A stretch of 38,477 nucleotides of DNA from Halomonas sp. (GCF_014859505.1 NZ_JACUUD010000020.1:1-38477); one strand, 5' to 3'. Shown: positions 1 through 8,137, numbered from the stretch's first letter. Program-made: numbers and translations. Notes: generated from the sequence alone by a model not told the origin.

Positions 1-215
1 TCCAGGGCCGCCAGCAAGCGGGCCGGATCGGCCATGCTGCCCCCTGCACCGAAGGACTCCACCAGACGCCAGCCAAGCTCGCCACGGTCCGCCACACCCA
101 GCCCCTGTAAGCGTTCCAGGGCGGCCTGAGGCTCCACGCTCAGCGGGTCGGGGTCGAAGGCCCAGTCACACAGCACCAGCTGCTGGGCCCACCAGGCATT
201 CAGCGGATCGATCAA
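1..215 (-). CDS. Hypothetical protein, N-terminal part only
   Basis: An open frame runs off the left edge. It starts at a TTG (213-215) preceded closely by GAGGTGA and reads about 71 codons, beginning MIDPLNAWWAQQLVLCDWAF. The composition is rich in Trp, Leu, Ala and Asp, with no signal peptide or membrane segment in the visible part. The only nearby ATG (228-230) meets a stop after three codons, so TTG is the best start. I do not recognise the family with confidence; the W-rich alpha-helical look faintly recalls DUF1266-type proteins, but that is a guess. It is divergent from gabD. Confidence 0.45.
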   Translation of the reverse strand, partial: MIDPLNAWWAQQLVLCDWAFDPDPLSVEPQAALERLQGLGVADRGELGWRLVESFGAGGSMADPARLLAAL

Positions 216-364
216 GGCTCACCTCGGCATAGTCGGAAAGGAAGACAGCGGTCGCTGACGATGGTTGGCACCGGGTCGTCAGGCGCCCCCCGCTTTTTTC
301 AGGCGTGACAGTGTAGCGGAAAGCGCCGCCGCCGCCGATGGGTCGAGCCTCTCCTTTTGGCTCA

Positions 365-433
365 AAGCCCGGGCTTGCCGGTGCTTCGCACAGGCTTGGC
401 GAAACGTTTCAAATAATGCACACTGCGTAAAAT
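365..433 (+). promoter_or_regulatory. gabD upstream region with two palindromes and a weak promoter
   Basis: Two perfect palindromes lie upstream of gabD: AAGCCCGGGCTT (365-376) and GAAACGTTTC (401-410). The second has the central CG and AACGTT core seen in many LacI-family operators. A -10-like TAAAAT lies at 428-433 with only a poor -35, which would overlap the second palindrome. This arrangement suggests a regulated promoter, but no regulator gene is adjacent and the assignment is inference. Confidence 0.35.
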
Positions 434-459
434 ATGATGACAATCCCCATGGAGGCACC

Positions 460-1905
460 ATGCCACTCCTGCCCGACATCCTGATCCCCAAGGCCTTCAT
501 CGCCGGTGAATGGCGTGATGCCGAGGCTCGCTTCGCCGTCACCGACCCCGCCAGCGGCGAGGTCCTCGCCGAGGTGCCCGACCTGACCGCCGACGACGCC
601 CGCGACGCCGTGGCCGCGGCCGACGCCGCCTGGCCGGCCTGGCGGAAACGCACCGCCAAGGAGCGCGCCGACCTCTTGCGGGCCTGGTATGACGCCATCA
701 TGGCCCATCAGGAGGAACTCGCCCGGCTGATGACCCTGGAGCAGGGCAAGCCGCTGGCCGAGTCCCGCGGCGAGGTCGCCTACGGCGCCTCCTTCGTGGA
801 ATTCTACGCCGAGGAGGCCAAGCGCGTGGCGGGTGAGACCCTGCCGAGCCACGGCGTCGACAAGCGCATCCTGGTGTTCCGCGAGCCCATCGGCGTGGTG
901 GCTGCCATTACCCCCTGGAACTTCCCGCTGGCGATGATCACCCGCAAGTGCGCCCCGGCGCTGGCCGCCGGCTGCCCGGTGGTGATCAAACCCGCCGAGG
1001 CCACCCCGCTGACTGCCCTGGCCGTGGCGCGACTGGCCGAGCTGGCCGGCTTCCCCGCGGGCGTACTCAACGTGGTCACTGCCAGCCGCCCGGCCGGGAT
1101 CGGTGAGGTGCTGACCACCGACCCCCGCGTACGCAAGGTGTCCTTCACCGGCTCTACCCCGGTCGGCAAACGACTGCTGGCCCAGTGTGCCGGTACGATC
1201 AAGAAGGCGTCCATGGAGCTGGGCGGCAACGCCCCCTTCATCGTCTTCGACGACGCCGACCTGGACGCCGCCGTGGAGGGCGCCGTGGCCTCCAAGTACC
1301 GCAACTCCGGCCAGACCTGCGTGTGCACCAACCGCCTGCTGGTCCAGGCCGGGGTCTACGATGCCTTCGTGGAGAAACTGGCCGCTCGGGTCGCCGACCT
1401 CAAGGTCGGCAGCGGCCTCGAGGAGGGCGTGATGCAGGGCCCGCTGATCAACGCCGCGGCAGTGGACAAGGTCGAGGCCCACATTGCCGATGCCCTGGAG
1501 AAGGGCGGTCGCCTGATCTGCGGCGGCAAGCCCCACGCCCTGGGCGGCACCTTCTTCGAACCCACCGTGATTGCCGATGTCACCGAGGAGATGCGGGTCG
1601 CCCGGGAGGAGACCTTCGGCCCCCTGGCGCCGGTGTTCCGCTTCGAGACCGAAGAGCAGGCCATCGCCATGGCCAATGCCACGGAGTTTGGCCTGGCCGC
1701 CTACTTCTATGCCCGCGACTACCGTCGCATCTGGCATGTCATGGAGGGGCTGGAGTACGGCATGGTGGCAGTGAACGAGGGGATCCTCTCCACCGAGCTG
1801 GCCCCCTTCGGCGGCGTCAAGGAGTCAGGGCTGGGTCGCGAGGGTTCGCACCACGGCCTGGATGAGTACACTGAACTAAAATACGTGTGTATCGGCGGCC
1901 TGTGA
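460..1905 (+). CDS. gabD: NADP-dependent succinate-semialdehyde dehydrogenase
   Basis: Oxidises succinate semialdehyde to succinate, the second step of GABA degradation, in the cytoplasm. The 481-aa product is the usual GabD length (E. coli 482). Aldehyde dehydrogenase landmarks are clear: the TPWNFPL cofactor-site motif, general base Glu253 in MELGGNAP, and nucleophile Cys287 in SGQTCVC; a second Cys two residues on (Cys289) is typical of the GabD group. The ATG at 460 has GGAGG nine bases upstream and gives the family-length N-terminus, so the in-frame extension back to 265 is rejected. gabT follows after 29 bp, so the two form an operon feeding GABA carbon into the TCA cycle. Other semialdehyde substrates, such as glutarate semialdehyde, are possible. 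Confidence 0.93.
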   Translation: MPLLPDILIPKAFIAGEWRDAEARFAVTDPASGEVLAEVPDLTADDARDAVAAADAAWPAWRKRTAKERADLLRAWYDAIMAHQEELARLMTLEQGKPLAESRGEVAYGASFVEFYAEEAKRVAGETLPSHGVDKRILVFREPIGVVAAITPWNFPLAMITRKCAPALAAGCPVVIKPAEATPLTALAVARLAELAGFPAGVLNVVTASRPAGIGEVLTTDPRVRKVSFTGSTPVGKRLLAQCAGTIKKASMELGGNAPFIVFDDADLDAAVEGAVASKYRNSGQTCVCTNRLLVQAGVYDAFVEKLAARVADLKVGSGLEEGVMQGPLINAAAVDKVEAHIADALEKGGRLICGGKPHALGGTFFEPTVIADVTEEMRVAREETFGPLAPVFRFETEEQAIAMANATEFGLAAYFYARDYRRIWHVMEGLEYGMVAVNEGILSTELAPFGGVKESGLGREGSHHGLDEYTELKYVCIGGL

Positions 1906-1934
1906 GCGTCGCCGACCACCCAACAGGAGGCATC

Positions 1935-3227
1935 ATGACCAACGCTGAACTCAACGATCTCAAGAAGCGCTATGTCGCCAACGGCGCGGCCAGCCCCGCT
2001 ACCCAGTTCGCCGATCGCGCCGAGAACGCCCTGATCTGGGACGCCGACGGCAACCGCATCATCGACTTTGCCGGCGGCATCGGCGTGCTCAACATCGGCC
2101 ACCGCCACCCGAAGGTGGTCGAGGCCGTCAAGGCGCAGCTCGACCGCGTCATGCATACCTGCCAGACCGTGATGCCCTACGAGGGCTACGTGAAGGTGGC
2201 CGAGCAGTTGAGCAAGGTCACCCCGGTGCGCGGCCATGCCAAGGTGATGCTGGCCAACTCCGGCGCCGAGGCCCTGGAGAATGCCGTCAAGATCGCCCGC
2301 GCCGCCACCGGCAAGAACAACGTGATCTGCTTCGACGGCGGCTATCACGGCCGTACCTTCATGACCATGGCCATGAACGGCAAGGTCGCCCCCTACGCCG
2401 CCGACTTCGGCAGCATGCCGGGCAACGTGTTCCGCGCGCCCTACCCGGTGCCCTATCACGGCGTCAGCGAGGACGAGGCCCTGCGCGGCCTGAAGATGAC
2501 CCTGAAGACCGACGCCAACCCCCGCGACACCGCAGCCATCGTGATCGAGCCGGTTCTCGGTGAGGGCGGCTTCTATCCCGCCTCGGCGAGCTTCCTCAAG
2601 GCGATCCGCGAGATCTGCGACGAACACGGCATGCTGATGATCGTCGACGAGGTGCAGTCCGGCTTCGGCCGCACCGGCAAGATGTTCGCCATCGAGCACA
2701 GCGGCGTCGAGCCCGACATCATCACCATGGCCAAGAGCATGGCCGACGGCATGCCGATCTCCGCCGTGGTGGGCACCGACGTGCACATGGACGCCTCCGG
2801 CCCCAACTCACTGGGCGGCACCTACACCGGCAGCCCGGTCTCCTGCGCCGCCGTGCTGGCGGTCCTCGAGGTGTTCGAGGAGGAGAACATTCTCGAGAAG
2901 AGCCAGGCGCTGGGCGAGAAGCTGGGCAAGCGCTTCGCCAAGTGGCAGCAGGCCTTCGACTGCGTCGACAACGGTCGCCACCTGGGCTCCATGGCCGCGC
3001 TGGATCTCGTCTCAGACAAGGCCAGCCACACCCCGAATGCCGACCTGGCTGCGGCGCTGTGCAAGCGGGCCCGCGAGAAGGGGCTGGTGCTGCTCTCCTG
3101 CGGCCTCTACGGCAACACCATCCGCTTCCTGATGCCCGTCACCATCGAGGACGAGGTGCTGGAGGAGGGCCTGGATATCGTCGAGGCCTCCCTCAAGGAG
3201 CTGGTGGGTCAGCCCGCCACCGCCTGA
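1935..3227 (+). CDS. gabT: 4-aminobutyrate aminotransferase (PLP-dependent)
   Basis: Transfers the amino group of GABA to 2-oxoglutarate, giving succinate semialdehyde for GabD. The 430-aa product is a class III (subgroup II) aminotransferase. Visible landmarks are the NSGAEALENAVKIAR phosphate-site region, the GYHGRT motif, the DEVQSGFGRTG segment with the PLP-ring Asp, and Schiff-base Lys267 in TMAKSMADG, one residue off E. coli Lys268. The ATG at 1935 follows an AGGAGG box; the frame is open back to 1887 inside gabD but lacks an SD there. A stem-loop at 3251-3277 closes the operon. 5-aminovalerate is a likely alternative substrate. Confidence 0.93.
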   Translation: MTNAELNDLKKRYVANGAASPATQFADRAENALIWDADGNRIIDFAGGIGVLNIGHRHPKVVEAVKAQLDRVMHTCQTVMPYEGYVKVAEQLSKVTPVRGHAKVMLANSGAEALENAVKIARAATGKNNVICFDGGYHGRTFMTMAMNGKVAPYAADFGSMPGNVFRAPYPVPYHGVSEDEALRGLKMTLKTDANPRDTAAIVIEPVLGEGGFYPASASFLKAIREICDEHGMLMIVDEVQSGFGRTGKMFAIEHSGVEPDIITMAKSMADGMPISAVVGTDVHMDASGPNSLGGTYTGSPVSCAAVLAVLEVFEEENILEKSQALGEKLGKRFAKWQQAFDCVDNGRHLGSMAALDLVSDKASHTPNADLAAALCKRAREKGLVLLSCGLYGNTIRFLMPVTIEDEVLEEGLDIVEASLKELVGQPATA

Positions 3228-3250
3228 TCGGCATCTTGCCTGCGTGACCC

Positions 3251-3277
3251 CACCGCCCGGCCATGCACCGGGCGGTG
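3251..3277 (+). terminator. Stem-loop after gabDT
   Basis: CACCGCCCGG (3251-3260) pairs perfectly with CCGGGCGGTG (3268-3277) around a 7-nt loop, 23 bp after the gabT stop. There is no T-run, so it may act as an mRNA 3'-end stabiliser or a weak terminator. Confidence 0.6.
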
Positions 3278-3344
3278 CTCGTTGGGGCCTTGCCATCGAA
3301 CAGGCCAGCCGGGAAGATGACGGCGTCTACCGCGAGGCCATCCC

Positions 3345-3947
3345 GTGATACTGCGAACCCTCTCCCTGCTGCGCTCCCTGCAGGGCGCCAGCCATACCGC
3401 CCAGGAGGCCCAGGCCACTGTGCAGCAGGCCTGCGACTATCGCTGGCTGCACGGCGAGCTTCACCACGGTGCCATCACCGAACCGGCCACCACCCTGGCC
3501 GACGGCACCCCCGCCGTGGCCATCACCCTGGCCTACCCTGCCACCCGGGCGCACCTGGCCGGCGGCAAGTGGCCAGAGGACCCGACGGAGCGGGAGCGCT
3601 GTTTCGTCGAGGGTGCCCACGCCTGCCGTGCCGCCGGGGCCCCGCTCTACCGCACCCTGGAGAGTCTCTCCCGGGGACTGGCCTATGGTGCTGCCTCGGT
3701 GCTCACCGATTCTGCCCGCCTGCAGTACCTGATCGACCACCGTGCCCTGCGCCTCGTCTGGCGTCGTCCCGAGCACCTGCCCGCAGCCCTGGCCCGGCGC
3801 CTGACCGCCGGTAGCGCCACCCCCGGCGTTTTCCTGCTGGAGGTAAGGGTGCCGGCCCGGCGCGACGAGGTGGCACTGAGCGGCGCCTGGCTCGACCAGG
3901 CGTTGGATCGCTATCGGCGTATCCTGCCGCGCCCCGCCGACCACTGA
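3345..3947 (+). CDS. Unrecognised 200-aa cytoplasmic protein
   Basis: I do not recognise this protein. It begins at a GTG with GAGG seven bases upstream; an in-frame stop at 3318-3320 excludes longer starts. The 200-aa product has no signal peptide or membrane helix. The first half is mixed (about residues 30-70, including DGTPAVAITLAYPATRAHL), the middle appears helical, and the C-terminal third is Arg-rich. Codon use and GC match the neighbours, and a strong stem-loop closes the gene, which favours a real gene. It lies 117 bp after gabT, beyond a stem-loop, so it is probably transcribed separately. No function is proposed. Confidence 0.65.
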   Translation: MILRTLSLLRSLQGASHTAQEAQATVQQACDYRWLHGELHHGAITEPATTLADGTPAVAITLAYPATRAHLAGGKWPEDPTERERCFVEGAHACRAAGAPLYRTLESLSRGLAYGAASVLTDSARLQYLIDHRALRLVWRRPEHLPAALARRLTAGSATPGVFLLEVRVPARRDEVALSGAWLDQALDRYRRILPRPADH

Positions 3948-3957
3948 CGAAAACGAC

Positions 3958-3981
3958 GGCGCCCGGCATGAGCCGGGCGCC
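3958..3981. terminator. Bidirectional stem-loop between convergent genes
   Basis: A perfect 10-bp stem, GGCGCCCGGC (3958-3967) with GCCGGGCGCC (3972-3981) and an ATGA loop, lies between the convergent 3345 gene and the GlsB-type gene ending at 4008. There is no long T-run on either side. Confidence 0.7.
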
Positions 3982-4007
3982 GTGATCGCATGATGGCAAA
4001 CGGTAAA

Positions 4008-4250
4008 TCAGGCCTTTCTGACCTTCGAGATCACCCACAGCAGCACCACGGCGCCGACGATGGCAGTCACCAGCGAGCCGACGAAGCCCCCGGCCTGCAG
4101 CCCCAGAAGGCTGAACAGGAAGCCGCCGATCACCGCTCCCACGACCCCCACGCCGATATTGCCGAGGATGCCGAAGCCGCCCCCGCGCATGATATGGCCG
4201 GCGATCCAGCCCGCCAGGCCGCCGATGATCAACCAGGCAATCAGTCCCAT
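4008..4250 (-). CDS. GlsB/YeaQ/YmgE-family small membrane protein
   Basis: An 80-aa, Gly-rich, highly hydrophobic protein starting MGLIAWLIIGGLAGWIAG. This is the hallmark of the transglycosylase-associated (GlsB/YeaQ/YmgE) family, linked in several bacteria to general stress responses although the molecular role is not established. About three membrane helices are visible (roughly residues 3-20, 28-50 and 56-75), ending in a basic tail KVRKA. The ATG at 4250 has GGAGAG just upstream; the longer in-frame opening back to 4478 lies inside the DUF924 gene and is rejected. A 13-bp tandem repeat sits directly before the SD. It may be cotranscribed with the DUF924 gene 49 bp upstream. Confidence 0.85.
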   Translation of the reverse strand: MGLIAWLIIGGLAGWIAGHIMRGGGFGILGNIGVGVVGAVIGGFLFSLLGLQAGGFVGSLVTAIVGAVVLLWVISKVRKA

Positions 4251-4260
4251 GAAGCTCTCC

Positions 4261-4286
4261 TTGTCGTTACTCTTTGTCGGTACTCT
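4261..4286. repeat. 13-bp tandem direct repeat upstream of the GlsB-type gene
   Basis: TTGTCGTTACTCT (4261-4273) is followed immediately by TTGTCGGTACTCT (4274-4286), a 12 of 13 match. It abuts the SD of the GlsB-type gene and lies in the gap after the DUF924 gene. It could be a regulator-binding tandem site or replication slippage. Confidence 0.7.
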
Positions 4287-4299
4287 GGCGCCGAGCCAC

Positions 4300-4851
4300 T
4301 CAGAACGATGATCCCGGCTGTTCGAGGAAGGCCAGCTCCTCCGGCGTGGAGGGGCGACCCAGTATCGCGTTGCGGTGCGGGTAGCGACCGAAGCGCAGGA
4401 TGATGTCGCGATGGCGATGCTCGAAGTGCAGCTGCTCCTCCAGGCCCGGCTGGTCGAAGAGCCCCAGGGCCTCGTCATGGATCGCCAGGGACTCGCTGTG
4501 CATCCAGGGCATATAGAGGAAGGCGCGCCACGGCACCTCCAGGTGACGGTCGATGCGGCTGGCCACGGCTTCCTGGGCCAGCACCAGCGCCACCGGGTCC
4601 CGCGCGAAGGCCAGCGGCGTGTCGCGGTGGATATTGCGCGAGAACTGGTCGAGCACGATCACCTCGGCCAGGCGACCCCGCGCCGACAGCCGCCACGACC
4701 ACAGCTCGCCGCGCCCGGCGGCCTCGAGCAGCTCGCCGAAGCGCGCCGCGATCTCGCCATCCAGGCCGGGGTCCTGGCGAAACCACTGGGTCGGCGCCAG
4801 TTCGTCGAACCAGAAGCGGATCACCGCCTGGGCATCCGGTAACCTGGCCAT
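4300..4851 (-). CDS. DUF924 family protein
   Basis: The 183-aa product matches the DUF924 family in length and landmarks: an N-terminal IRFWFDELAPTQWF segment, the conserved VIVLDQFSRNIHRDTPLAFA stretch, the YMPWMHSES region and the C-terminal FGRYPHRNAILGR motif. The family is thought to have an all-helical, TPR-like fold; its biochemical function is unknown. The ATG at 4851 follows AGGAGG with good spacing; upstream in-frame codons to 4920 lack an SD. It is divergent from the small membrane gene at 4935, with 83 bp between them that must hold both promoters. Confidence 0.88.
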   Translation of the reverse strand: MARLPDAQAVIRFWFDELAPTQWFRQDPGLDGEIAARFGELLEAAGRGELWSWRLSARGRLAEVIVLDQFSRNIHRDTPLAFARDPVALVLAQEAVASRIDRHLEVPWRAFLYMPWMHSESLAIHDEALGLFDQPGLEEQLHFEHRHRDIILRFGRYPHRNAILGRPSTPEELAFLEQPGSSF

Positions 4852-4934
4852 GTGCTTCCTCCTGGTCGGCCCTGCGGAGATACCCCGACACCTGATACCA
4901 TTCCCCACAGCACACGGCAACCCGAGGAGCGCGC

Positions 4935-5123
4935 ATGTCGCCCCAGCACTTCATGGAGATGGCCTCCTTCAGCTTCAATCTGGTGGGCATGGTGGTCTGT
5001 ATCGGGGGCCTGACCCTGGCCCACCGTACCCGGCATCGCATGCCCGGCTACCTGCTGGCCGGCGCCGGCTTCGTGATCGCGGCGAGCCCGCTGCTCTATG
5101 CCATGCTCGCCGGCCCCCGCTGA
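4935..5123 (+). CDS. Small two-helix membrane protein upstream of ycjX
   Basis: A 62-aa protein starting at an ATG with GAGGAG upstream. Two hydrophobic stretches (about residues 9-28 and 38-58) flank a basic loop, HRTRHR, consistent with two membrane helices and a cytoplasmic loop. I do not recognise the family. Its stop is 20 bp before the ycjX start, so it is probably the first gene of a three-gene operon with ycjX and ycjF. A link to their membrane function is inferred from position only. Confidence 0.65.
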   Translation: MSPQHFMEMASFSFNLVGMVVCIGGLTLAHRTRHRMPGYLLAGAGFVIAASPLLYAMLAGPR

Positions 5124-5143
5124 GCGCCGAGGAGGCCCTGCCC

Positions 5144-6535
5144 ATGCGCCAGCCCCTGGCTCGCGAACTCCACGACCTGTTCGAGCGCGGCCGCGACCGC
5201 CAGCTGCGTCTGGCGGTGACAGGCCTGTCCCGCTCCGGCAAGACCGCCTTCCTCACCTCGCTGGTCAACCAGCTGCGCCATGTCGGCCTGGAGGCCAGGC
5301 TCGACCTGTTGCCTGCGGCCCGTCAGGGGCGCCTGCTGGGTGCCCGGCGGGTCAATCAGCAGGATCTTGGCGTACCGCGCTTCCCCTATGACCAGGCCAT
5401 GGCGGCCCTGGCCGAGACGCCACCGCGCTGGCCCGAGCCGACCCGCGGCATCAGCGAGCTGCGCCTGGCACTGCGCTATCGTCCGGCGAAGCGCGGCTGG
5501 TTTGCCGGCGAGACCCGCCAGCTCACCCTGGACCTCTTCGACTACCCGGGAGAGTGGCTGCTCGACCTGCCGCTGCTGGCCCACGACTACCCCAGCTGGT
5601 GTCGCAGCCAGCAGGCCCTGGGGGGGGATCAGCGGCACGCCCATTTCGCCGGCTGGCACGCCGCCGTGGCGACCCTGGACCCCGCCGGCGAGGCCGACGA
5701 GGCCCGCCTGGCCCAGATCGCCGAGCGCTACGCCGAGGGGCTGCGCGCCGCCCGGGAGGCGGGCTTCGCCGACCTTCAGCCGGGACGCTTCCTGCTGCCG
5801 GGCGATCTCGCCGGCGCCCCGGTGCTGCAGTTCTTCCCGCTGCCCGGCGTGGCCGAGGTCGACCCGGCCGCACTGGCCACCCTGCCGCCCGAGAGCAACT
5901 ACGCCACCCTGGCGCGACGCTTCCAGTACTACCAGCAGCACATCGTGAGGCCCTTCTACCGCGACCACTTCCGCCGCTTCGACCGCCAGATCGTGCTGGT
6001 GGATCTGCTCGGCGCCCTGAATGCCGGCCCGGAGCGCTTCCAGGATCTCTCGAGAGCCCTTTCCAACCTGATGCAGAGCTTCGACTACGGCCAGCGCAGC
6101 CTGCTGTCGCGGCTCTTCGCGCCACGCATCGATCGGCTGGCCATCGCCGCCACCAAGGCCGACCACGTCACCCCGGAGCAGCATCCACGGCTGGTGGCGC
6201 TGCTCGAGGCGCTGCTGGCCGAACCCCTCAAGGACCTGCGCTTCGCCAGCGTGCCGGTGCGGGCCCTGTCGCTGGCGGCCATCCGCGCCAGCGAGCCTCG
6301 CGAGGTGGAGCATCGCGGCAGGCGCACTCCCGCCCTGCGCGCCACAGGCCTCGATGGCGAACCGCTGCTGCTGTTTCCCGGCGAGGTACCGGAGCGCCTG
6401 CCCGACGCGGCCTTCTGGGCCCGCCAGGGTTTCACCTATCCGAGCTTTCGGCCGCTGCCCATGGAGGGCGGCGCCCTGCCCCATATCCGCATGGATACCG
6501 CCCTGGACTGGCTGATCGGAGACAAGCTGCAATGA
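5144..6535 (+). CDS. ycjX: YcjX family GTPase-like protein
   Basis: A 463-aa member of the YcjX/DUF463 family of P-loop nucleotide-binding proteins. A Walker A motif GLSRSGKT spans residues 27-34, the DYPGEWLLDLPLL region looks like the switch-II area, and AATKADHVTPEQHP resembles the base-specificity (TKxD) motif. In enterobacteria ycjX and ycjF lie downstream of the psp phage-shock genes and are sigma-54/PspF dependent; no psp gene or sigma-54 site is seen here. The start at 5144 follows GAGGAGG; the open frame back to 4553 runs opposite DUF924 and is not coding. It overlaps ycjF by 4 bp (ATGA). Confidence 0.9.
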   Translation: MRQPLARELHDLFERGRDRQLRLAVTGLSRSGKTAFLTSLVNQLRHVGLEARLDLLPAARQGRLLGARRVNQQDLGVPRFPYDQAMAALAETPPRWPEPTRGISELRLALRYRPAKRGWFAGETRQLTLDLFDYPGEWLLDLPLLAHDYPSWCRSQQALGGDQRHAHFAGWHAAVATLDPAGEADEARLAQIAERYAEGLRAAREAGFADLQPGRFLLPGDLAGAPVLQFFPLPGVAEVDPAALATLPPESNYATLARRFQYYQQHIVRPFYRDHFRRFDRQIVLVDLLGALNAGPERFQDLSRALSNLMQSFDYGQRSLLSRLFAPRIDRLAIAATKADHVTPEQHPRLVALLEALLAEPLKDLRFASVPVRALSLAAIRASEPREVEHRGRRTPALRATGLDGEPLLLFPGEVPERLPDAAFWARQGFTYPSFRPLPMEGGALPHIRMDTALDWLIGDKLQ

Positions 6536-7587
6536 CCCCGCCCCGCGACCCGCGCCCGGGCCAGCGTTTTTCACCCGAGGCCAATGAGGCGGCCGAGGCC
6601 GAGGCGCCCTCCTCGCCTGACCCGCGCCCCGCCGTGGCCTTCGACACCGAGCTGGCCAGCCGCCACCTGGCCGATGAGCCGCCGGGACCCGGCGAGCAGA
6701 CCCTGGAGGCGAGCCTGGCCCGGCCGCGGCGGCGACGCTGGGGGCTGCTGACCCTGCTCGGCGGCACCCTGGGGCTCGGCGCCGTGGAAGCCGGCAAGAC
6801 CCTCTACGCCGCCGGCCTGGGCGGAAACTGGCTGGCCGGCGCCTGGAGCGGACTCCTGCTGCTGGCCCTGGTACTGGGGGGCTCGGCGCTGGTTCGCGAG
6901 CTATGGCGGCTGCGCCGGCTGCGCCGCCACGACCGGCTGCGCGAACGCCTCGAGGCCCTGCCCGCGGCCACCTACGGGGAAGGCCAGGCCACCGCCGAGG
7001 CGCTGCGGCGCGCCCTGGCCCTGGATGACGACCACCCCCACTGGCAGGGCTTCCTGGCTGCTCGCCAGGCCCATCACGATGGCCATGACATCCAGCTGCT
7101 GCTTGACCACCACCTCCTGGCCCCCCGAGACCGCGAAGCGAGCCGGCTGATTTCACGGATGTCCGGCGAAACGGCGATCATGGTGGCGGTCAGCCCGCTG
7201 ACCCTGGTGGACATGGCGCTGGTGGCCTGGCGCAGCCTGGCGATGATCGACCGCCTGTGCCGCCTCTACGGCCTGGAGCTGAGCTACCCGGGAAGGATCC
7301 GCCTGCTGCGCAGCGTGCTTTATCACATGGCCTTCGCCGGTGCGACGGAGATGGCCGGTGACGCCGGCATGCAGATGCTTTCCATGAACCTGGCCGGCCG
7401 GCTCTCGACCCGCGCCGCCCAGGGCATGGGCGTCGGCCTGCTCAGCGCCCGACTGGGGCTGCGCACCCAGCGGCTCACTCGACCGCTGTCCTTCCCGGAA
7501 GAGAGCCGTCCTCGCCTGGGCGACCTACGCCGCGAACTGTGGCAGCAGCTGCGCCGGCTGGAGGCGAATGACGAGCGCCACCCTTGA
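6532..7587 (+). CDS. ycjF: YcjF family (DUF697) membrane protein
   Basis: A 351-aa inner-membrane protein, the usual partner of YcjX (E. coli YcjF is about 353 aa). It has a Pro/Ala/Glu-rich N-terminal cytoplasmic tail of about 65 residues, a basic patch RPRRRR, two membrane helices (about 70-88 and 100-121), then a cytoplasmic segment followed by a further hydrophobic DUF697-type region (around 208-235, SPLTLVDMALVAWRS). The ATG overlaps the ycjX stop in ATGA, indicating translational coupling. The molecular function of the pair is unknown; it is associated with envelope stress in enterobacteria. Confidence 0.88.
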   Translation: MTPPRDPRPGQRFSPEANEAAEAEAPSSPDPRPAVAFDTELASRHLADEPPGPGEQTLEASLARPRRRRWGLLTLLGGTLGLGAVEAGKTLYAAGLGGNWLAGAWSGLLLLALVLGGSALVRELWRLRRLRRHDRLRERLEALPAATYGEGQATAEALRRALALDDDHPHWQGFLAARQAHHDGHDIQLLLDHHLLAPRDREASRLISRMSGETAIMVAVSPLTLVDMALVAWRSLAMIDRLCRLYGLELSYPGRIRLLRSVLYHMAFAGATEMAGDAGMQMLSMNLAGRLSTRAAQGMGVGLLSARLGLRTQRLTRPLSFPEESRPRLGDLRRELWQQLRRLEANDERHP

Positions 7588-7602
7588 GACATGTCAATTC
7601 AC

Positions 7603-7618
7603 GCAGCCTCCGGGCTGC
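7603..7618. terminator. Possible weak stem-loop after ycjF
   Basis: GCAGCC (7603-7608) and GGCTGC (7613-7618) form a 6-bp stem around TCCG, 16 bp after the ycjF stop. It is short and has no T-run, so its role as a terminator is uncertain. Confidence 0.35.
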
Positions 7619-7687
7619 AGATGCATGACCTGGGCGCCGAAACCCGCTAGGCTCGGATTAACCCCGATTCATACAAGGAGTCTTTCC

Positions 7688-8131
7688 ATGTTCACCTCCA
7701 TCCTGGTCCCCATCGATGGTTCCGAGCACGCCCAGAAGGCGCTCTCCGTGGCCTGCCAGCTCGTCCGTCAGGAAGAGGGTTGCACCCTGCACCTGGTGCA
7801 TATTCCGGAAGAGCTCGCCCATGAGACCACCCTGGTATGGGGGATTGGCGCCATCGCCATCGAGGCCAGCCGCGAGGAGCGCGAGGAAGCCGGCAAGCAG
7901 GTGATCAGCCGTGCCGCCGAGGCCGCCCGCGAGCAGGGTGCCACCAGCATCGAGACCGTGATCGGTCAGGGCGACCCGGCCCGCACCATCCTCAGCGAGG
8001 CGCGCAAACGCGGTATCGATGCCATCGTCATGGGCAGCCGCGGCTTGAGCGACCTGCAGGGCTTCGTAGTCGGCAGCGTCTCCCACAAGGTGGCCCATAC
8101 CGCCGAGTGCACCGTGATCACCGTGCGCTGA
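7688..8131 (+). CDS. Universal stress protein, ATP-binding UspA family
   Basis: A 147-aa single-domain Usp protein. The N-terminal ILVPIDGSEHA strand carries Asp10, and the C-terminal G-2x-G-9x-G(S/T) nucleotide motif is intact (Gly116, Gly119, Gly129-Ser130), placing it in the ATP-binding, MJ0577-like group rather than the non-binding E. coli UspA group. Such proteins support survival under starvation, osmotic or oxidative stress; in halophiles one such Usp (TeaD) regulates an ectoine transporter, but no such transporter genes are adjacent here. The ATG at 7688 has AAGGAG upstream. It is convergent with the Nudix gene, with only 6 bp between stops. Confidence 0.9.
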   Translation: MFTSILVPIDGSEHAQKALSVACQLVRQEEGCTLHLVHIPEELAHETTLVWGIGAIAIEASREEREEAGKQVISRAAEAAREQGATSIETVIGQGDPARTILSEARKRGIDAIVMGSRGLSDLQGFVVGSVSHKVAHTAECTVITVR

Positions 8132-8137
8132 ACCCCG

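Noticed and set aside
265-459. N-terminal extension of gabD
   Set aside because: The extension has no family similarity and no SD; ATG 460 with GGAGG gives the normal GabD N-terminus.
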